Positions 1-12,455 of a stretch of DNA of 64,000 bases are shown here, piece after piece (the first letter of the stretch is position 1; every line of letters starts with the position of its first letter). Made by a program: the position numbers and the translations under genes. A model generated the notes under the pieces. That model did not search any database, was not told where the DNA came from, and saw only the letters and a list, made by a program, of their open reading frames with translations. Origin of the DNA: Phoenix dactylifera (taxonomy: Eukaryota > Streptophyta > Magnoliopsida > Arecales > Arecaceae); assembly GCF_009389715.1 (NCBI RefSeq), contig NC_052399.1, forward strand, positions 15,813,646 to 15,877,645. The letters run 5' to 3'.

Positions 1-2
1 GG

Positions 3-1349
3 GTGATTGGTGACGGGCACTCGATAGATGTGCTGGAGGATAGCTGGGTGACTGATTGGCCGATTTGTCGTCTGCCGACCATGGTGGACTCTGCGAGACT
101 AGCCGGGTGTAGGGTCAGGGATCTGCTGGATTCTGAGGGGAGTCATTGGAGGGTGGGGCTGATCAGGGAGGTGTTTGGTGAGCAGTTGGCGGAGATGATT
201 TTGGCCTTGCCTATTCCCTCTGGAGGGGTGTCGGATAGGCTGCTTTGGACTCCGACGGGGCGGTCGTGGGTGAGGGCCAGGGATCTTTGTGCATTGTTCT
301 GCAGGACGCCAGCGCGACAGATTGAGGGAGGATGGATTTGGAGATTACGGATTCACCCACGGGTGGCACTATTCATCTGGAAAGTGGCGTGGGGATGTCT
401 CCCGACGAGGAGTTTGCTTGTTCGGCGTGGTATGGGGGTATCTCAGTTTTGTGAGACGTGCGGTGATATCGTAGAGACTATTGAGCATGTTCTCTTATTG
501 TGCCCTAGAGCTCGACAGATTTGGCAGTGCTCTTCGGTTCCCCTGATTGATGCGGTAGTCTCGACACAGGATCTGCTGCGGATGCTGAGAGATTCCATGT
601 CTAGACCCAGGTTGGCAGCAGAGGGGATATTGAGGGCGTACCTGTCTTACCACATTTGGTTGGATAGGAACGCAGGCATATTTGAGGGGAGGCGGGGGCT
701 TCCGAGGATGGTGGTGGACAGGGCGGCGCGACATGCGAGGGAGGTTATGGTGGCTGCCACTGAGTTTTCTTCTGGGATGGCCAGGGACATCTGGGGTTCT
801 CCTTTCGCTGTTTCAACGCCCCTGTTTGTTACTGTCTCTTGGGTTCCCCCACCCCTTGGCTATCTCAAAGTAAACTTCGATGGCAGTAGGTCATTAGACG
901 GGTTGACTGGAGGGGTCGGCTTTGTGATCAGGGATCACGGTGGTAGATTGGTGGCTGCAGGTGGGCGTCGGACACCTGGGATTACAGTTGTTGGTGCGGA
1001 GCTACGGGCTGCTTGGGAAGGGTTATCCTATGCCAGGCAGGTTCTTGGCGTCGAGAGGGTGTTCCTCGAGGGAGACTCTGCGGTGGTGATCGATTGGATC
1101 CGGGGGGCGGACAGGTACGGCGACGGTCACCCCCTCATTTGGGAGACTCGGAGGATGGCTCAGACGATGGTCGGTTTCCAGATTGGTCATGTGTTTAGAG
1201 AGGCGAACAGGGCCGCAGATTGGGTCGCCTCTTTTGTGGCCCGGCATTCCGGGGATGTTTTGTGGACGTCTACTGTAGACGCTCCTTCTTCTCTGTTGTC
1301 TTTTATTTCTACGGACATGGCAGGCTGTACTTATGTTAGATCTATATGA
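3..1349 (+). mobile_element. LINE (non-LTR retrotransposon) 3' end: zinc-binding and RNase H domains
   Basis: A 448-codon reading frame enters from the left edge, so the reverse transcriptase proper lies outside the window. Around residues 100-175 is the plant zf-RVT region found after reverse transcriptase in LINEs, including the block FCETCGDIVETIEHVLL with its Cys-x2-Cys and later His and Cys. From about residue 288 comes an RNase H domain: VNFDGS (first Asp, near residue 290), AELRAAWEGL (Glu), EGDSAVV (second Asp) and NRAADWVASF (last Asp). All four expected catalytic positions are present. The frame ends at 1349, and an A tract at 1371-1388 marks the 3' end of the insertion. The frame is open throughout, which suggests a fairly recent insertion. 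The family is well supported; activity cannot be judged because the 5' part is not seen. Confidence 0.9.
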
Positions 1350-1370
1350 TTGAGTAGCCGTTTTTTACCA

Positions 1371-1388
1371 AAAAAAAAAAAAAAAAAA
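1371..1388 (+). repeat. LINE poly-A tail
   Basis: A run of 18 A residues about 20 bases after the LINE stop codon, as expected for target-primed reverse transcription. I could not define a target-site duplication because the other end of the element is outside the window. Confidence 0.8.
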
Positions 1389-1399
1389 GCTTAGACTAC

Positions 1400-3700
1400 A
1401 TGGGAACGTCCCTTTATTTGTAGACCCCACGTGGCAGCCTCTGTATCAGCCAACATGAGACCGTAACAATCCCTCAACCTCGTGGCATGCTTATCACAAA
1501 TTGGCGCCCACTTGAGAGGGAGCCCAACCATGCCCAAGTCTTATCTGTTCTCGTATTCCAAAATAATACTGACATGACTGAGAAGCTCGCAATACGAAGC
1601 TTAGGTTTTGATACCACCGGTCACGGACTTTGTCCAAAAATTTTAAACCATCCGGAGGTGGACCAACCCATACATGCAAACCCAATACTTTTTGCGATGG
1701 GGCAACCGTACCATCCGGAAGGGGCTCAGAGATGAGCCGAGCTTGCGTCGATGTTCGCCAAAACTTTCTTGGTAAGCAAGTCGGAGAGTCCTGAGATTTC
1801 TTGCAGACCGAGCAGCGTATTTAAAGTCGCCTGCTCGAGCTGCGACAACTTAGGCAGTCTATTATTAACGGCGACCCGCGGCGAACCCCAGGTCGAATCA
1901 ACCCTCCACGACCGCTCAGAGGAAACAAAGAAAAATTTGCGCTTCCATCCAAGAATGGAGGAAGGCGCGCATCGAAAGAGTGAGCAGCCTCTCCGAGGAA
2001 AGAAGTACCACTACCTTTTATCCACGAAGTTAGCTTTCAACATAAAGCATCTCCAGAAAACATTGACCGAGAGGGCTAGATTATGTGTAAGGCACAGGAC
2101 GATGAAGCCCACTATCATCCTCCATAAATTCGAGACGAGCTGTGCTGGGACTAGGTGGTAAGCCGTTAGGAGCTCGTTCATGAACCCATGCATGAGAAAC
2201 CTCAGCCTCGCTCGGAGTGTATTTACGTATACCCCAATCCGACCCTCAGGAGGATCATCAACTCGAGCCCTGGGCCCTGGAGCTCCAGGGTGAACCCGGA
2301 GGGAATAAAGAACTGAACCTGAATTTAGACCAGTTCCTCTTCACCCATGGTTGAGTCAATCTCGTACAGGTCATGACTCCCATCGAGCTCGGCTTCCTCC
2401 GATGATGAAGAAACTCGGGCTCGAGATAGGTCCACACCAAGTACAAGGGCTCTCGAGGGCGACCCCATCGCCTTGCTCACAATAAAGCAAAAGAAGACTA
2501 AAGAAGAGCCCCTCCAAGCAACCAAAAAAGGGTGAAAGCACCTACCTAGAGGTTTCACCGGAGAAAACGAGAAGAGGAAGGTCACCAAGAGGAACGCCGA
2601 AAATCTCCGAAATGCTCCAAAGGCTTCCCACAGCCGCTTCCTCTTCAGCTGATGTGGCGACTCAACTCATTCAAGCTCACTTTACAAAGTACTACCAGAA
2701 GCAATGAGTCCTTGATAAGCCGCTTGGCTGATGTGTAGGATAATCAATAGTCCAGCTACTACCTTTGCCCAAGCTGAAAAGCAACTCAACCTCGGAAGTC
2801 GGGGAGCAAATGATAAAGGGCAAAATGGATCGTCCAGTCCACAACAAAAGGGCTACCCAATTTCGGCCCAACAGACACCAACACCAATCGGACGTGTCCT
2901 TGGTCTGACCCAGAATCAGCCCGACTTCGAACTCCACCGAAAGCTCCTCCGACCTTGGACATTCGCCGATCCGCCCCGGCCAAGCTCGGGGCACCTTCCT
3001 CATTCGCCGACCTGCCCCGACCAAGCCTGGGACGCCTTCTTTATTCGCCGACGTGCCCCAGCCAAGTTCGGATCGCCTTCTTTAATTATACACCCCGACT
3101 TCCAAGCTCGAGGCGCTTCGTCGGGCATACCTCGACACCCGTCAAGCCAACCTCACCAAAAGCACAATGCAACCTCTCAACGAGTTCGGCCTTACCGACG
3201 GCCGTACCCATGTGCATGCCCACACCCTACTATGTGGCATTGCAACGCCACCATGAAATACTACTCTGGCCATACCCTGCCAACGCCTTTCCGTTCCCAA
3301 GAACGGACTCCATTGTGCACCACAATCAAATCCTGGCTGCGCGCCACCCCCACTCACGATGGAAACGGGCCATGCCCTGCCACGGCTGTCAACGCATTAC
3401 CGTTCCCAAGAACAGGCCATACCTCTGCTACCTAAGCACTCCTACCGGGACTATAAATAAAAACCAACATGTAATACCTGGGGGACTTTTTGGCTGGATA
3501 TACTAATCCCCACTCTAACTTGATCGTCAGAGGGCCCTCACCGGAAACACCGGTGAGGTTTTGTGCAGGTACACCGTCGGTCGTAAGAGTTAGTTCTCTC
3601 CGTCTTCTTCCACACTCCGGCAGCTCCCCCGACTCCTCCAACGTGGTCACCCTCAGGCCAGATTTGAACCACAACAGGTTGGGTATATAAGTTTGGATGT
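1400..3700 (+). mobile_element. LTR-retrotransposon debris, probably Ty3/gypsy (fossil)
   Basis: This stretch has no gene. It is more GC-rich than its surroundings. It holds a promoter-like TATA (ctataaata near 3451) followed by sequence ending in a leader-like GC-rich block (the run around 3528-3660), a layout I associate with LTRs of plant Tat/Ogre-type gypsy elements. Three diverged copies of a roughly 41-base unit, each containing attcgccga, lie at about 2960-3080. Short open frames here (such as 2731-3435) are low-complexity by-products and not genes. The borders of the LTR are not resolved. It looks old and broken. The family call rests on general resemblance only. Confidence 0.4.
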
Positions 3701-6345
3701 AGCATTGAGGTAGAAGGGCATCAAAAATAGCTGAGTGAAAGAGAATGTTGTTATGGAATCTACGGAAATCCAAATTAATAGGCGCCACATAATATCAGTA
3801 GCCAACTAATGCCCAAAGTTATTCTTTTTCTGGACTTGTATGGAAAAATAAAAGAAGACATGAAGAGAATAATTGAAGTGAGTTTGGCGACATAATTACT
3901 TGAAGTGCAAATCAAATTGATGCCCCAAGATTGATTGCAAAGGCATATTCAGTATTTTTTTTCCTCCTTAAGTGACTTGCATTGAGAGCTTCCTTTAGGC
4001 CTTACAGCTCAGTGGCATGATTAAGATCTTCATCTGGAAAGGGATTTTGCTGCAATTTGGCAGGAACACCCACCAAGATCGCAACAATGGCTATTTGTGG
4101 TGGTGTATCATGCTAGCCTATCATCTCTGGTGCCCATGTCTGTCTTGCATGATTGAATGTACAACTAATTCTTGATGAAAATATGATCTATCATTCTCCT
4201 GTGTGGACTGTCATCATTTATGTTGAAATTCACTGGGATTTGCAATCAATTCCAAGAGTAACACCCGATGCTCCATTTGTAAGGCACACATCCATTTTCA
4301 GAATAATCAGTAAATTTCTTATTGTAAATGGAAATCTCTGCCTGCATAGCACTTTTTCTGTTAAAATTATTTTTAAACCATTAGCAGTTTAGTGTTCTAG
4401 CTGATTTCGAGGAAAATAGGATAGCAACCTGTAGGTCGAGGATGTGGTCGCCCTCCCACGCCCACTGCCGCACACGCATAAATCTTATACTTCATTCTTT
4501 GTAGGAGAAGAACCCTAGTTTTCGAGCGAGCGGTGACCCTGATGACGATGGAGATTGTTAGAGTAAGTAGCTCATATTGAGCGGTCCACTAGTATTCTAA
4601 TAGAATGGAGCAAAGCAACGAAATATGCTTATCTTTAGGATAATTATATAGTATTTTATTTTATCAGGGATGCTGATAGGGATTAGAAAATTATAACCCT
4701 AGTTATTTTGAGAGAGAGTGGAAATTACAGTCGTTTCACTCCCGTGAACGTAGGCACATTGCCGAATCACGTAAATCCTTGTGTTTGATGTTTTCTTTTT
4801 CTCTCTCTCTCAATTCTTCACATTGTTCTGCATCATTGTACCCTGTGATTTGCGCAACAAAGATGATGATAGGAAACATCATCATTAATATTTATAAAAG
4901 ATATCTCTTCATTTTTCATTTTTACTTGTAATGATTTCCTAAGATTCCAAGGACAACTGAATTCTTTTTTTATTTTTATTAGAACCTTCAAATTTCTTAA
5001 TTTTATTTGAAAGTTAAACCTGGTTTTGTAACGTGGCAGTTAATAGTAAGCTAAGTTGGCTTCTAAATATGTCTTAATCAAATAAGTTGGTGCCTGCAGC
5101 CCTGAGTAAAGGTAAATCATAGTTGAGATGTATGGTGGATGGCAAGGGGCATGCATATATCATGGTGAGGATGCTCCCACAAGATAATGAAAATGCTTAT
5201 TTTCTGGTGTGCTAGTACATCATCAATCCGGCAAATTGAAGACTTGTCATGCATCATCAGAAATTTGCACCATCCAAGTCTTCTTTCCTCCTTGCATTAT
5301 AAATATCCACAAGAGTCATGATCGCTGTTTGAAGAGCTCTCTTTCTGACGGGTTCCCCTAGAACTTGCCCTCTCAAACATCTATTCCACGGTATTCCGAT
5401 GATGAGCATTCGTGAAGCTATCAGAATTTGGTGTTTCCATATTACGAATACCATGCCCGTTACCTCAGTCTTCTGTAATCTGAAATTTCTTTGGTTGTGT
5501 TAGGTGATCTGTGGTACCGGTATCGTCACATCTCTCATTCCTAATGAATCTGGTCTCTTCGTAATAGTTCTATAGTTTAGCTGATTATTTAAGAATGAAG
5601 ACCCCTGAAATCTCTGGAAAGCCTCTCGTGTAAACCATAGCAAATTTGCAATGTCCTGGCCAAAAACTCCACTGTCGGACCAAAGAAGAACAACATATTT
5701 TCCTGCCAAAAGATGTCACAGAACGAGTCAAGGGATCACAAGCAACCTGAATTTCTCATGGCAATGTCTTTTGATGCAAGGCAATAACCAGAGCACCTCA
5801 GCTACTCAAAATGGTGTCGACCTTTTCTTAAAAAGATCAACCTCCTGACAGCCTGACATAGATAGCAACCTCCTGCCATCAGCCTTTTTGTTCCTCAAAA
5901 GTTCTGATGGGTTGAGATAGCAAGACAAGCCAGTTCAGACTCAACCGTGGACATCTTCTCCATCCGTCTTAATCAATGTTGTTACTCCGACTAGACCTCT
6001 GAAATCAAATTTTTAATACCATGGCAGCTCTCCGACCACGAATTGCATATATGCACCTATCCTTGAATCGAAAGCAACACACCTTGCGTCTGATGAATTT
6101 TATACATAAAAAATTGCATGGTTTCGTGCAAAGGTCAAAATGCTTGTTTACCAAATTCATCTAAGAATCACAATCAAGGATGACCCTCTTTATAACTTCT
6201 CAAATACATGTTGGTAACAAGTAGAAATCAGACTGATGAAGATGACAAGCCGAAATTGCGATGGAGAATGCAGATGAGCCCATTTCCCAACCAAACTAGG
6301 TCTACCAGGACAACATTGGGGTTTATTCACCCACAGCTGCAGAAG
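3701..6345. other. Intergenic stretch with a few coding-like scraps
   Basis: AT-rich sequence with no gene I can support. On the minus strand, 5500-5709 is open in two frames and 5285-5470 holds a protein-like stretch (a frame including MFERASSRGTRQKESSS) that is broken by a stop. These may be relics belonging with the coding-like exon at 6346-6513, or chance frames. A short CT tract lies near 4800. Nothing else stands out. Confidence 0.4.
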
Positions 6346-6513
6346 CTATGCTCCACTTGCATCAGAATGGTTCAGTGAAACCATCAGTATCTCCTTAATC
6401 TGATCATTTATCTTCTTCAAGAAACCATGATATTTTGATAATTGATTCTCACACTTCGCTACCTTCTTCTTGGCAATTGCACTTCTGGAGAAGCACAGAG
6501 CAGGTCCTCGTGA
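6346..6513 (-). pseudogene. Unassigned coding-like terminal exon
   Basis: On the minus strand a frame of 68 residues is open from 6552 to the stop at 6346-6348. A good acceptor (gaaattcag) at 6514 would start a 56-codon terminal exon. Its product is lysine-rich and helix-like, containing RSAIAKKKVAKCENQLSKY and FLKKINDQIKEIL, and looks like a coiled-coil end of a real protein. I do not recognise the family. No convincing upstream exon was found before the neighbouring OB-fold gene, which ends at 8493. It could be the last exon of an unannotated gene, or a captured or decayed fragment. Typed as pseudogene only because no complete gene can be built. Confidence 0.3.
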
Positions 6514-6552
6514 CTGAATTTCAGTAATCGGTGGCCATGGTGCAGTTTCATT

Positions 6553-8492
6553 TCAATAGTCTAAATTTTTGTACATTTTCATATAAATTATGTAGCTCGA
6601 GGACCTTTTTTCTTTATTTACCAGACACTATAGTTGATGTATATGATAAACAGCATACCTATAACTAGCTTCTCTGACTCGCTTCAATAGGAACTGTAAC
6701 TAAATCTCATGACTCTTTTGTGCAGAGCAGTTGAGCAGCACGTAGATCAACTTGAAGCTTGATAATATTGTTGAGTTGTGCTGTAGTACACCAAGTTTGC
6801 ATGTACAATCACGAAAAGGATTTGTAGATAGGAAAAAACGCAAACACAATAACATGCAAAATGAGAACCTTTTCATATTGTTTCACCAAAACTTGAATGC
6901 TCTCCCCAAATAAACCACATATCGAAATGGACACACACAGAAATCGCTTGCGTAAAGGTTTTTAGTTTTTTACAGCATAACAGGCAATACTCATCCACAA
7001 ATTACGTGTGGCAAGAAATCTCCTGAAACCTATCAGTAATTCCCGAATGTTTCAGAAGATTTCGAAATTGTTATAAATTTCAAACGATGGTTTTGGAAAT
7101 TGATTAGTCAACTGACGTGAAACGTGGTTTCATCATATAGCATGCACAAAGCAACCTGGGTGTTTAAGTGACATCAAATCAATGCAATCTTGGTTTAAGC
7201 TCATCATGAATTTTGCTAGTACAATACTTGGCGGCATTTATATGCCTGAGTGAAAGATGCATCAAAATGCAGCGAAGGAATTTCAGCCTTCCAAACTGCA
7301 CCAAACAAATCGATTCTAAATACGACATGGTCCTGGTTAAAGCACATAGAAAAATTCTTATATTCAGTGATACACCAATTCCCATGGACCAACAGTCCAC
7401 AACAACCGTGATTAAGAAATACCAACATCGGTAGTTTGGAGCCTGGGGAGATTCCTTCATGCAAGGACCATCATTACGCTCTCTTGCTTTTATAAAATAC
7501 AATATAATCTAACTATATCAGACAGCATTCATGGAAATTATAAAACACTGGGTGTTTTCATATGAGGAGTGCATTAAACTTGAACTGGTGAACCTAGAAC
7601 TTTGGCCAAGAACGATGGAACAACATTTAGATGCAAAATTAACTAAGTTAATGTAATAGCATATTCTAAGCATTTAAATGAACTACTCAATAAAATAAAA
7701 GTTGCAGACTCTTCTAGGTGTATTTGTACCCGTATAGCATGAAACACCGATTTTAGCAAAAAAATAAAATAAAATAAAATAAAAGTTAGGATTCAAGCAA
7801 ATAGAAAATAGACTATGGACACAATTATTGTTACATTGAGAAGTCACCGGAAAATGGTAAGGTGGCACATCTAGAACGTAGCAATCAAGTGTAATTAAGT
7901 TTTCCATTAAAGCAAGTAAAACTATCATTAAAGCCAGCATGGATACCCAGATTTCACTCCAAATAAAAAATTAGACTGAATCTAAATTATTATCAACTTC
8001 CAAGTGTCACTAGAAACATCAAGACCACTTAATGTATTTAGAAGAGTTATACTGCATATGGCAACTCATGCCAACGGTAGAGCAGACTGAATAATAAAGA
8101 TTGATGGTAACATTGTTTAACCTCAATAATCGAAAAGATCTAAAGAAGAACCAGATAAGAAACCAACGACTGTTATTAAAACTAGATTCTTTAGTCAAGT
8201 TTGGTAGATATCTGTCCGCATATTAAAAGACAGCATCTGCTGATCCATTTACAGCCCCGTCCATAATCCATACTGAAACTACTAGGAATGATAAACTATG
8301 ACAACATGTTAACAAAAGGCAAAAGCATCATAACCTCCAGTGAGATTTTGTATGACTTCAACTGTTCCTAATGAGACTTTATACCTTGATATCTATGACC
8401 ATAGAGACCGAATGAAACTAGCTAGAAAAAAACAGAGCTTTGAAAGCTCAAAGCCTTCTGCATCAGAAAAATTATCTGGCAAAAGATCAAAC
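6553..8492. other. Intergenic, 3' side of the OB-fold gene
   Basis: AT-rich sequence downstream of the OB-fold gene on the minus strand. A simple (AAAAT)n-like run lies at 7758-7782. Open frames at 7179-7502 and 7683-7940 have no domain character and are judged non-coding. The first few hundred bases below 8493 probably include the 3' untranslated region. Confidence 0.4.
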
Positions 8493-11400
8493 TCACTCTT
8501 CCACCACATTCACCAGTTCATACTCTACTAAAGATAAATTATTGTCCTCCTTTACTGTAAAAGTTGCTGGTTCGCTAACCTCAACACGACCCCACTTGTC
8601 GACTGCCAGCCTCATTGACCCCTTGAACATATCAATTTTTGCATTCCGCAGGATCACCGTCGTGCCAGCTTTCATCAGATCAACTGTCAATTAATATAAG
8701 CAAAGATTATTCCAGTGACAAAAGAAGATTGCATGCTTTCAAGGACTAAATCTTACATAAATGCATGAATTGATGTTGCATTCTAGATTTTTAGATGTTC
8801 TTGTTTCACCATATTATAAGTACCATAAGATAGTAATTGTAACATTATGAACTGCCAGCACCAAACCAAAGAACAATGAAACCAACCTAAACACATCTCT
8901 AATGCTTCAAACAGGAAAAATAACTCTGAATGATGCCTCATGACTTAATGGTTCTCGTAAGCAAAATTGCATGTGGCGATTGGTCAAGTCAGGTTACACT
9001 GGCTCATTATACATGTGCCCATATACAAGCACACAGGTACATATATCTACATTCATATGGAGGTGCAGTTATAATATAAAAATAGTGTAAAGAGAGGAAT
9101 GTAAACCTACACCGAATTTAGTACTGGTGATCAAAATTGAAAATCTAAACTATTGGGTATGATCTATAAGCATAAGACCTACTTCCCAAAAAAAATTAAA
9201 AAATGTTTTGGAGACACATAAAGTATGCATCAAATTGCCCAAAAAATAAACACACTGTGTCACCCTATTGTAACTATACATTCAGGGCAACCTGAAACCC
9301 AGGCTACGGTATCCAACAAGCGTGATCTTTTAAACAGACATTTTAGGCTTTCTCAATCACCAATATTGAATTTGTCAATGGCTGCAAAATGTGAAATCCT
9401 CATTTTAAAACTTTATATTAAAACCGCAACTTGAAGCCAACCCACTTATAATCAAGTTGAGAAGGCAGACATAAACCTGACTAGCGTATTTCATAAGAAA
9501 CCCATCAATGCAGCGATAAATAAATTTAAAAGAAAAAGAACATGAATGGGCCAAGCCATTGTTGAGGTGTTCGCTTATAAGAGAGGCTTGCGGAGGCCTT
9601 TGTCATAGCCTTGCAGCGTTTACAGAATTACAGTGGCCCATGCTTAAATGCAGTAGCATCAAGCCATAAAAGCTGGTCAGGAGGATTAGGAAGGGCAGAG
9701 ACGGGTTTTGTGGGTGTGTGGAAGGGGGAGCAGTGGGCTTCAACCCTGTTGGAAGAGAGAAGTGTGACGTATGCCTCCCAGACTACCGACTCTTGAACTA
9801 ATTTAATGCCTCAGCTGCCCACTCTAACCATATAAATTCAGTTGGCAAAACCAACGTGATAATGAAAACCTTTATCTAAACCTGATTATTTTAGGCTCGT
9901 TAGTGTAAGTTGTTAGGTCCAGTTTAAAAAATTGCCATTCCTAGAAAAGTGCTTTCATTGACCAAGAAGTACAAGTTTTAGCAACAATTTAAATTGACAA
10001 ACAACTAGCTTCAAATTTCACCTGCTCAAACAATTTGTTTTTCATATCAATGAATTGAAACTAGCTGCTTAAACTCGATTAAACATTTATTCAGAGGCTT
10101 GAGCATATCAAAACTAAAATTGTTCGCGCGGCCATGTGCATATGTGCCTCCTGTATGTATGCAAGTGTATATATATAACATTAGAATATTCGGGATGTGA
10201 AAAAATGGGAGGTAATGTAATTTGTATAGATAATTAATATCTTAAGCATTAACAGAGTCTTTATGCAGAATAAAAAAGATTTTCATGATTGACCTTAATG
10301 AACTACGATATATTAGTGAATACCCATCACAAGTGTTCCTTGCAGTTTAACTGCTGCTTCCTGTAGCTACTTAGACACCAATGGCTGAAAGCTGTCAAAT
10401 GATATGTCCAAAAAAAATATATGCAAAATCCACTTATTTGTTCTTTGCATTTCAACAGTCATGCAAGAATATCAATTTTTTTGTTTTTCCTTGTGAGAAA
10501 AGCTACAAGAACCATATCCCTCAGAAGCATATAAACAAAAGTTATCAGGAATCATGCATTGCTCATAGACATAACACAAAACAACACGAACAAGTTGCGC
10601 CATTTTACTGAGTTCACCAGAGTTAAAGCCTAAATGTAGGTGGCATTTTTTACAAGTTGTGTACATGCACGCCCATATACGAATCAAAGAAAACCAATTT
10701 ATGGGGCATTTAGAAATTTTCAAATAGGGCCCAGTACTATAAATTATTAAGTTGTGACTTAAGCACTCAACCAGGACCACACACCACAGGATGAAACTAA
10801 ATATCAAATTTAGCAAACTAAGAATGTTAAAAAAAACCATCTCACACCTATAGATTTATAGTAGAAGTCAATTTGTTAAGAAATTTTTATGAAGTTCTGA
10901 TTGAAGAAAAGCAGAAGTACACCAGTTCATGATCTACTAAATAGTCAGACTCCACCCAAATTTCTAGATAACTTCGATCAATTAGTTTTGTTTTTTTCCT
11001 TTCCCCTCTTCCAACAATTTTTCTCCCAAAATAGTCTGACTTTCCAAATTTCCAAGAATTCAATCCTACATGGAACCAAAACTTACTCTAATCCTGCAAA
11101 TAAGCAATGCTGCAGAAAGAGGCATTCTATATTTTTTTAATGTTTCCTTTTGTTTTAGAGGATCAAGATGGTCGAGCATTTATTGAAAACAACGGCATAA
11201 CATCCACATCAACTCCATCCATTCGATTTTTTTCTCTACGGGGCATTCCAGTAAACTCGAAAGTTTATAGGTCTCCAACGTTCGTAAGAATACCAGATTA
11301 AAAGCAATAATGACCTTTTGATAATGCAAGGTGACACCTTTCTGCCTGCCAACGGTCATGCAGATCTCGTGTAACAAGAATACGTATTCGATCAACATCA

Positions 11401-11978
11401 ATATAAGAACGTAGAGGGCTTTCTGTGCTGTTCCAGAAGTAGAGCTTCTCTTACGCATAAAAAGACAATAATCGAAGGAATCTCTCTATAAACCCTAAAC
11501 AGAAACAAACTAAGAGATCAAATGCAAACCTAGCGGTTACACACGAGTTCTTTCCGATCTTGAGACCAAGAGACCACCTTTACGGCGTCCCATGATTCTC
11601 CGAGGCAAGATCTAAGGTTCGGATCTAAAAATCTAGATTATAAACTCCATGAAGAATATTTCAATGCAAACAATGGCTTGGAATGGGAAAAGGAAAGGAA
11701 AGGACGACAATCAAACCCTGGTCGTTGCGGGCGGTGAAGACGATGGTGCCGGTCTCGTCGCCGACGACGCATTCGGCGATCCGTGTCTGGCGGAGGTAGG
11801 CGGAGGCGGCGCGGCCCTTCTGGAGCACCGTGTTGGAGCTGATCACCTTGACCGTGAGCGTGTGACCGCCCGTCCCGGGCTTCAGCTGGTCCACCTTCGT
11901 GAACACCGGCTTCCTCATCGCCGGCTTCGCCGCCCCTCCTTCCTGCTGCTGCTGCCGCCGCCCCCCCACCGTCGCCAT
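8493..11978 (-). CDS. OB-fold single-stranded nucleic-acid-binding protein, At4g28440-like
   Basis: Two coding exons on the minus strand, 11978-11717 and 8683-8493, joined across a 3,033-base GT-AG intron (donor after GACCAGG, acceptor ttgacag). The frame is kept and gives 150 residues. The N-terminus MATVGGRRQQQQ is glutamine-rich and disordered. The conserved core begins at KPVFTKVDQLKPGTGGHTLTV and continues through RIAECVVGDETGTIVFTARN, then across the splice into TVILRNAKIDMFKGSMRL and ends VKEDNNLSLVEYELVNVVEE. This matches the small plant OB-fold proteins of the At4g28440 group almost block for block, including length (about 150). These are related to the SOSS-B/hSSB OB fold and are presumed to bind single-stranded nucleic acid; the cellular role is not settled. 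Telomere-like repeats lie just upstream of the start. Family assignment is confident; function is inferred. Confidence 0.93.
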
Positions 11979-12035
11979 TCCTGCACCCTCCGAAATCCTA
12001 ACCCTTAAAAATTTCCAAGAACCAAATCAAAACCC

Positions 12036-12052
12036 AAACCCTAACCCTAACC
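12036..12052 (-). promoter_or_regulatory. Telo-box repeats in the leader of the OB-fold gene
   Basis: The plus strand reads aaaccctaaccctaacc, about 60 bases upstream of the start codon. This is the plant telo-box (AAACCCTAA), common near transcription starts of plant genes for translation and growth. A GA tract (CT on the plus strand, 12084-12106) lies next to it. Function at this gene is inferred. Confidence 0.5.
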
Positions 12053-12372
12053 TGGAGAGACGAGGCAATGGAATTAAATAGACGTCTCTCTCTCTCTCTC
12101 CCTCTCTCGCCTTTTGGGAATTTGGGACCGCATTGGGAAAGAGGAAAGGGCCAGGGCGAGCTTTGGTCCAGGACTGCGGTTACCATTCCCCTCGGAACAG
12201 TTAAAATTGAGTCGTGTCTTCACCGATGGATGGTTATGATCAATTTCTTTTCCCGATGGATCGTGCTGAGGTGAAGGAAAAGTTCTTATTTATCCTACGC
12301 CGAGGTATAACTTAATCGGTCTCGTGAATGGTTAACGGGCTGGCTGCGTTTATGTTTGGTAGTGTGAGCAGC

Positions 12373-12455
12373 AGTTTCAAAAAGAAAAAGAAAAAAGAAA
12401 AAAAAAAAAGAAAAAGAAGAAGAAGAAGAAGAAGAAGAAGAAGAAGGAAGGAAGG
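12373..12455. repeat. Purine microsatellite, (GAA)n core
   Basis: Impure A/G tract ending in about twelve GAA units (12409-12445). Nothing but purines is present over the run. Confidence 0.85.

Noticed and set aside
2731-3506. Two overlapping frames of 234 and 183 codons
   Set aside because: Proline- and histidine-rich translation of LTR-type sequence with tandem units; no gene features.
7179-7502. 107-codon minus-strand frame
   Set aside because: Cysteine- and leucine-rich, overlapped by other frames on both strands, and no similarity to any family I know.
9541-9800. Higher-GC patch inside the OB-fold intron that might be a small insertion
   Set aside because: No terminal repeats, target duplication or domain could be seen.
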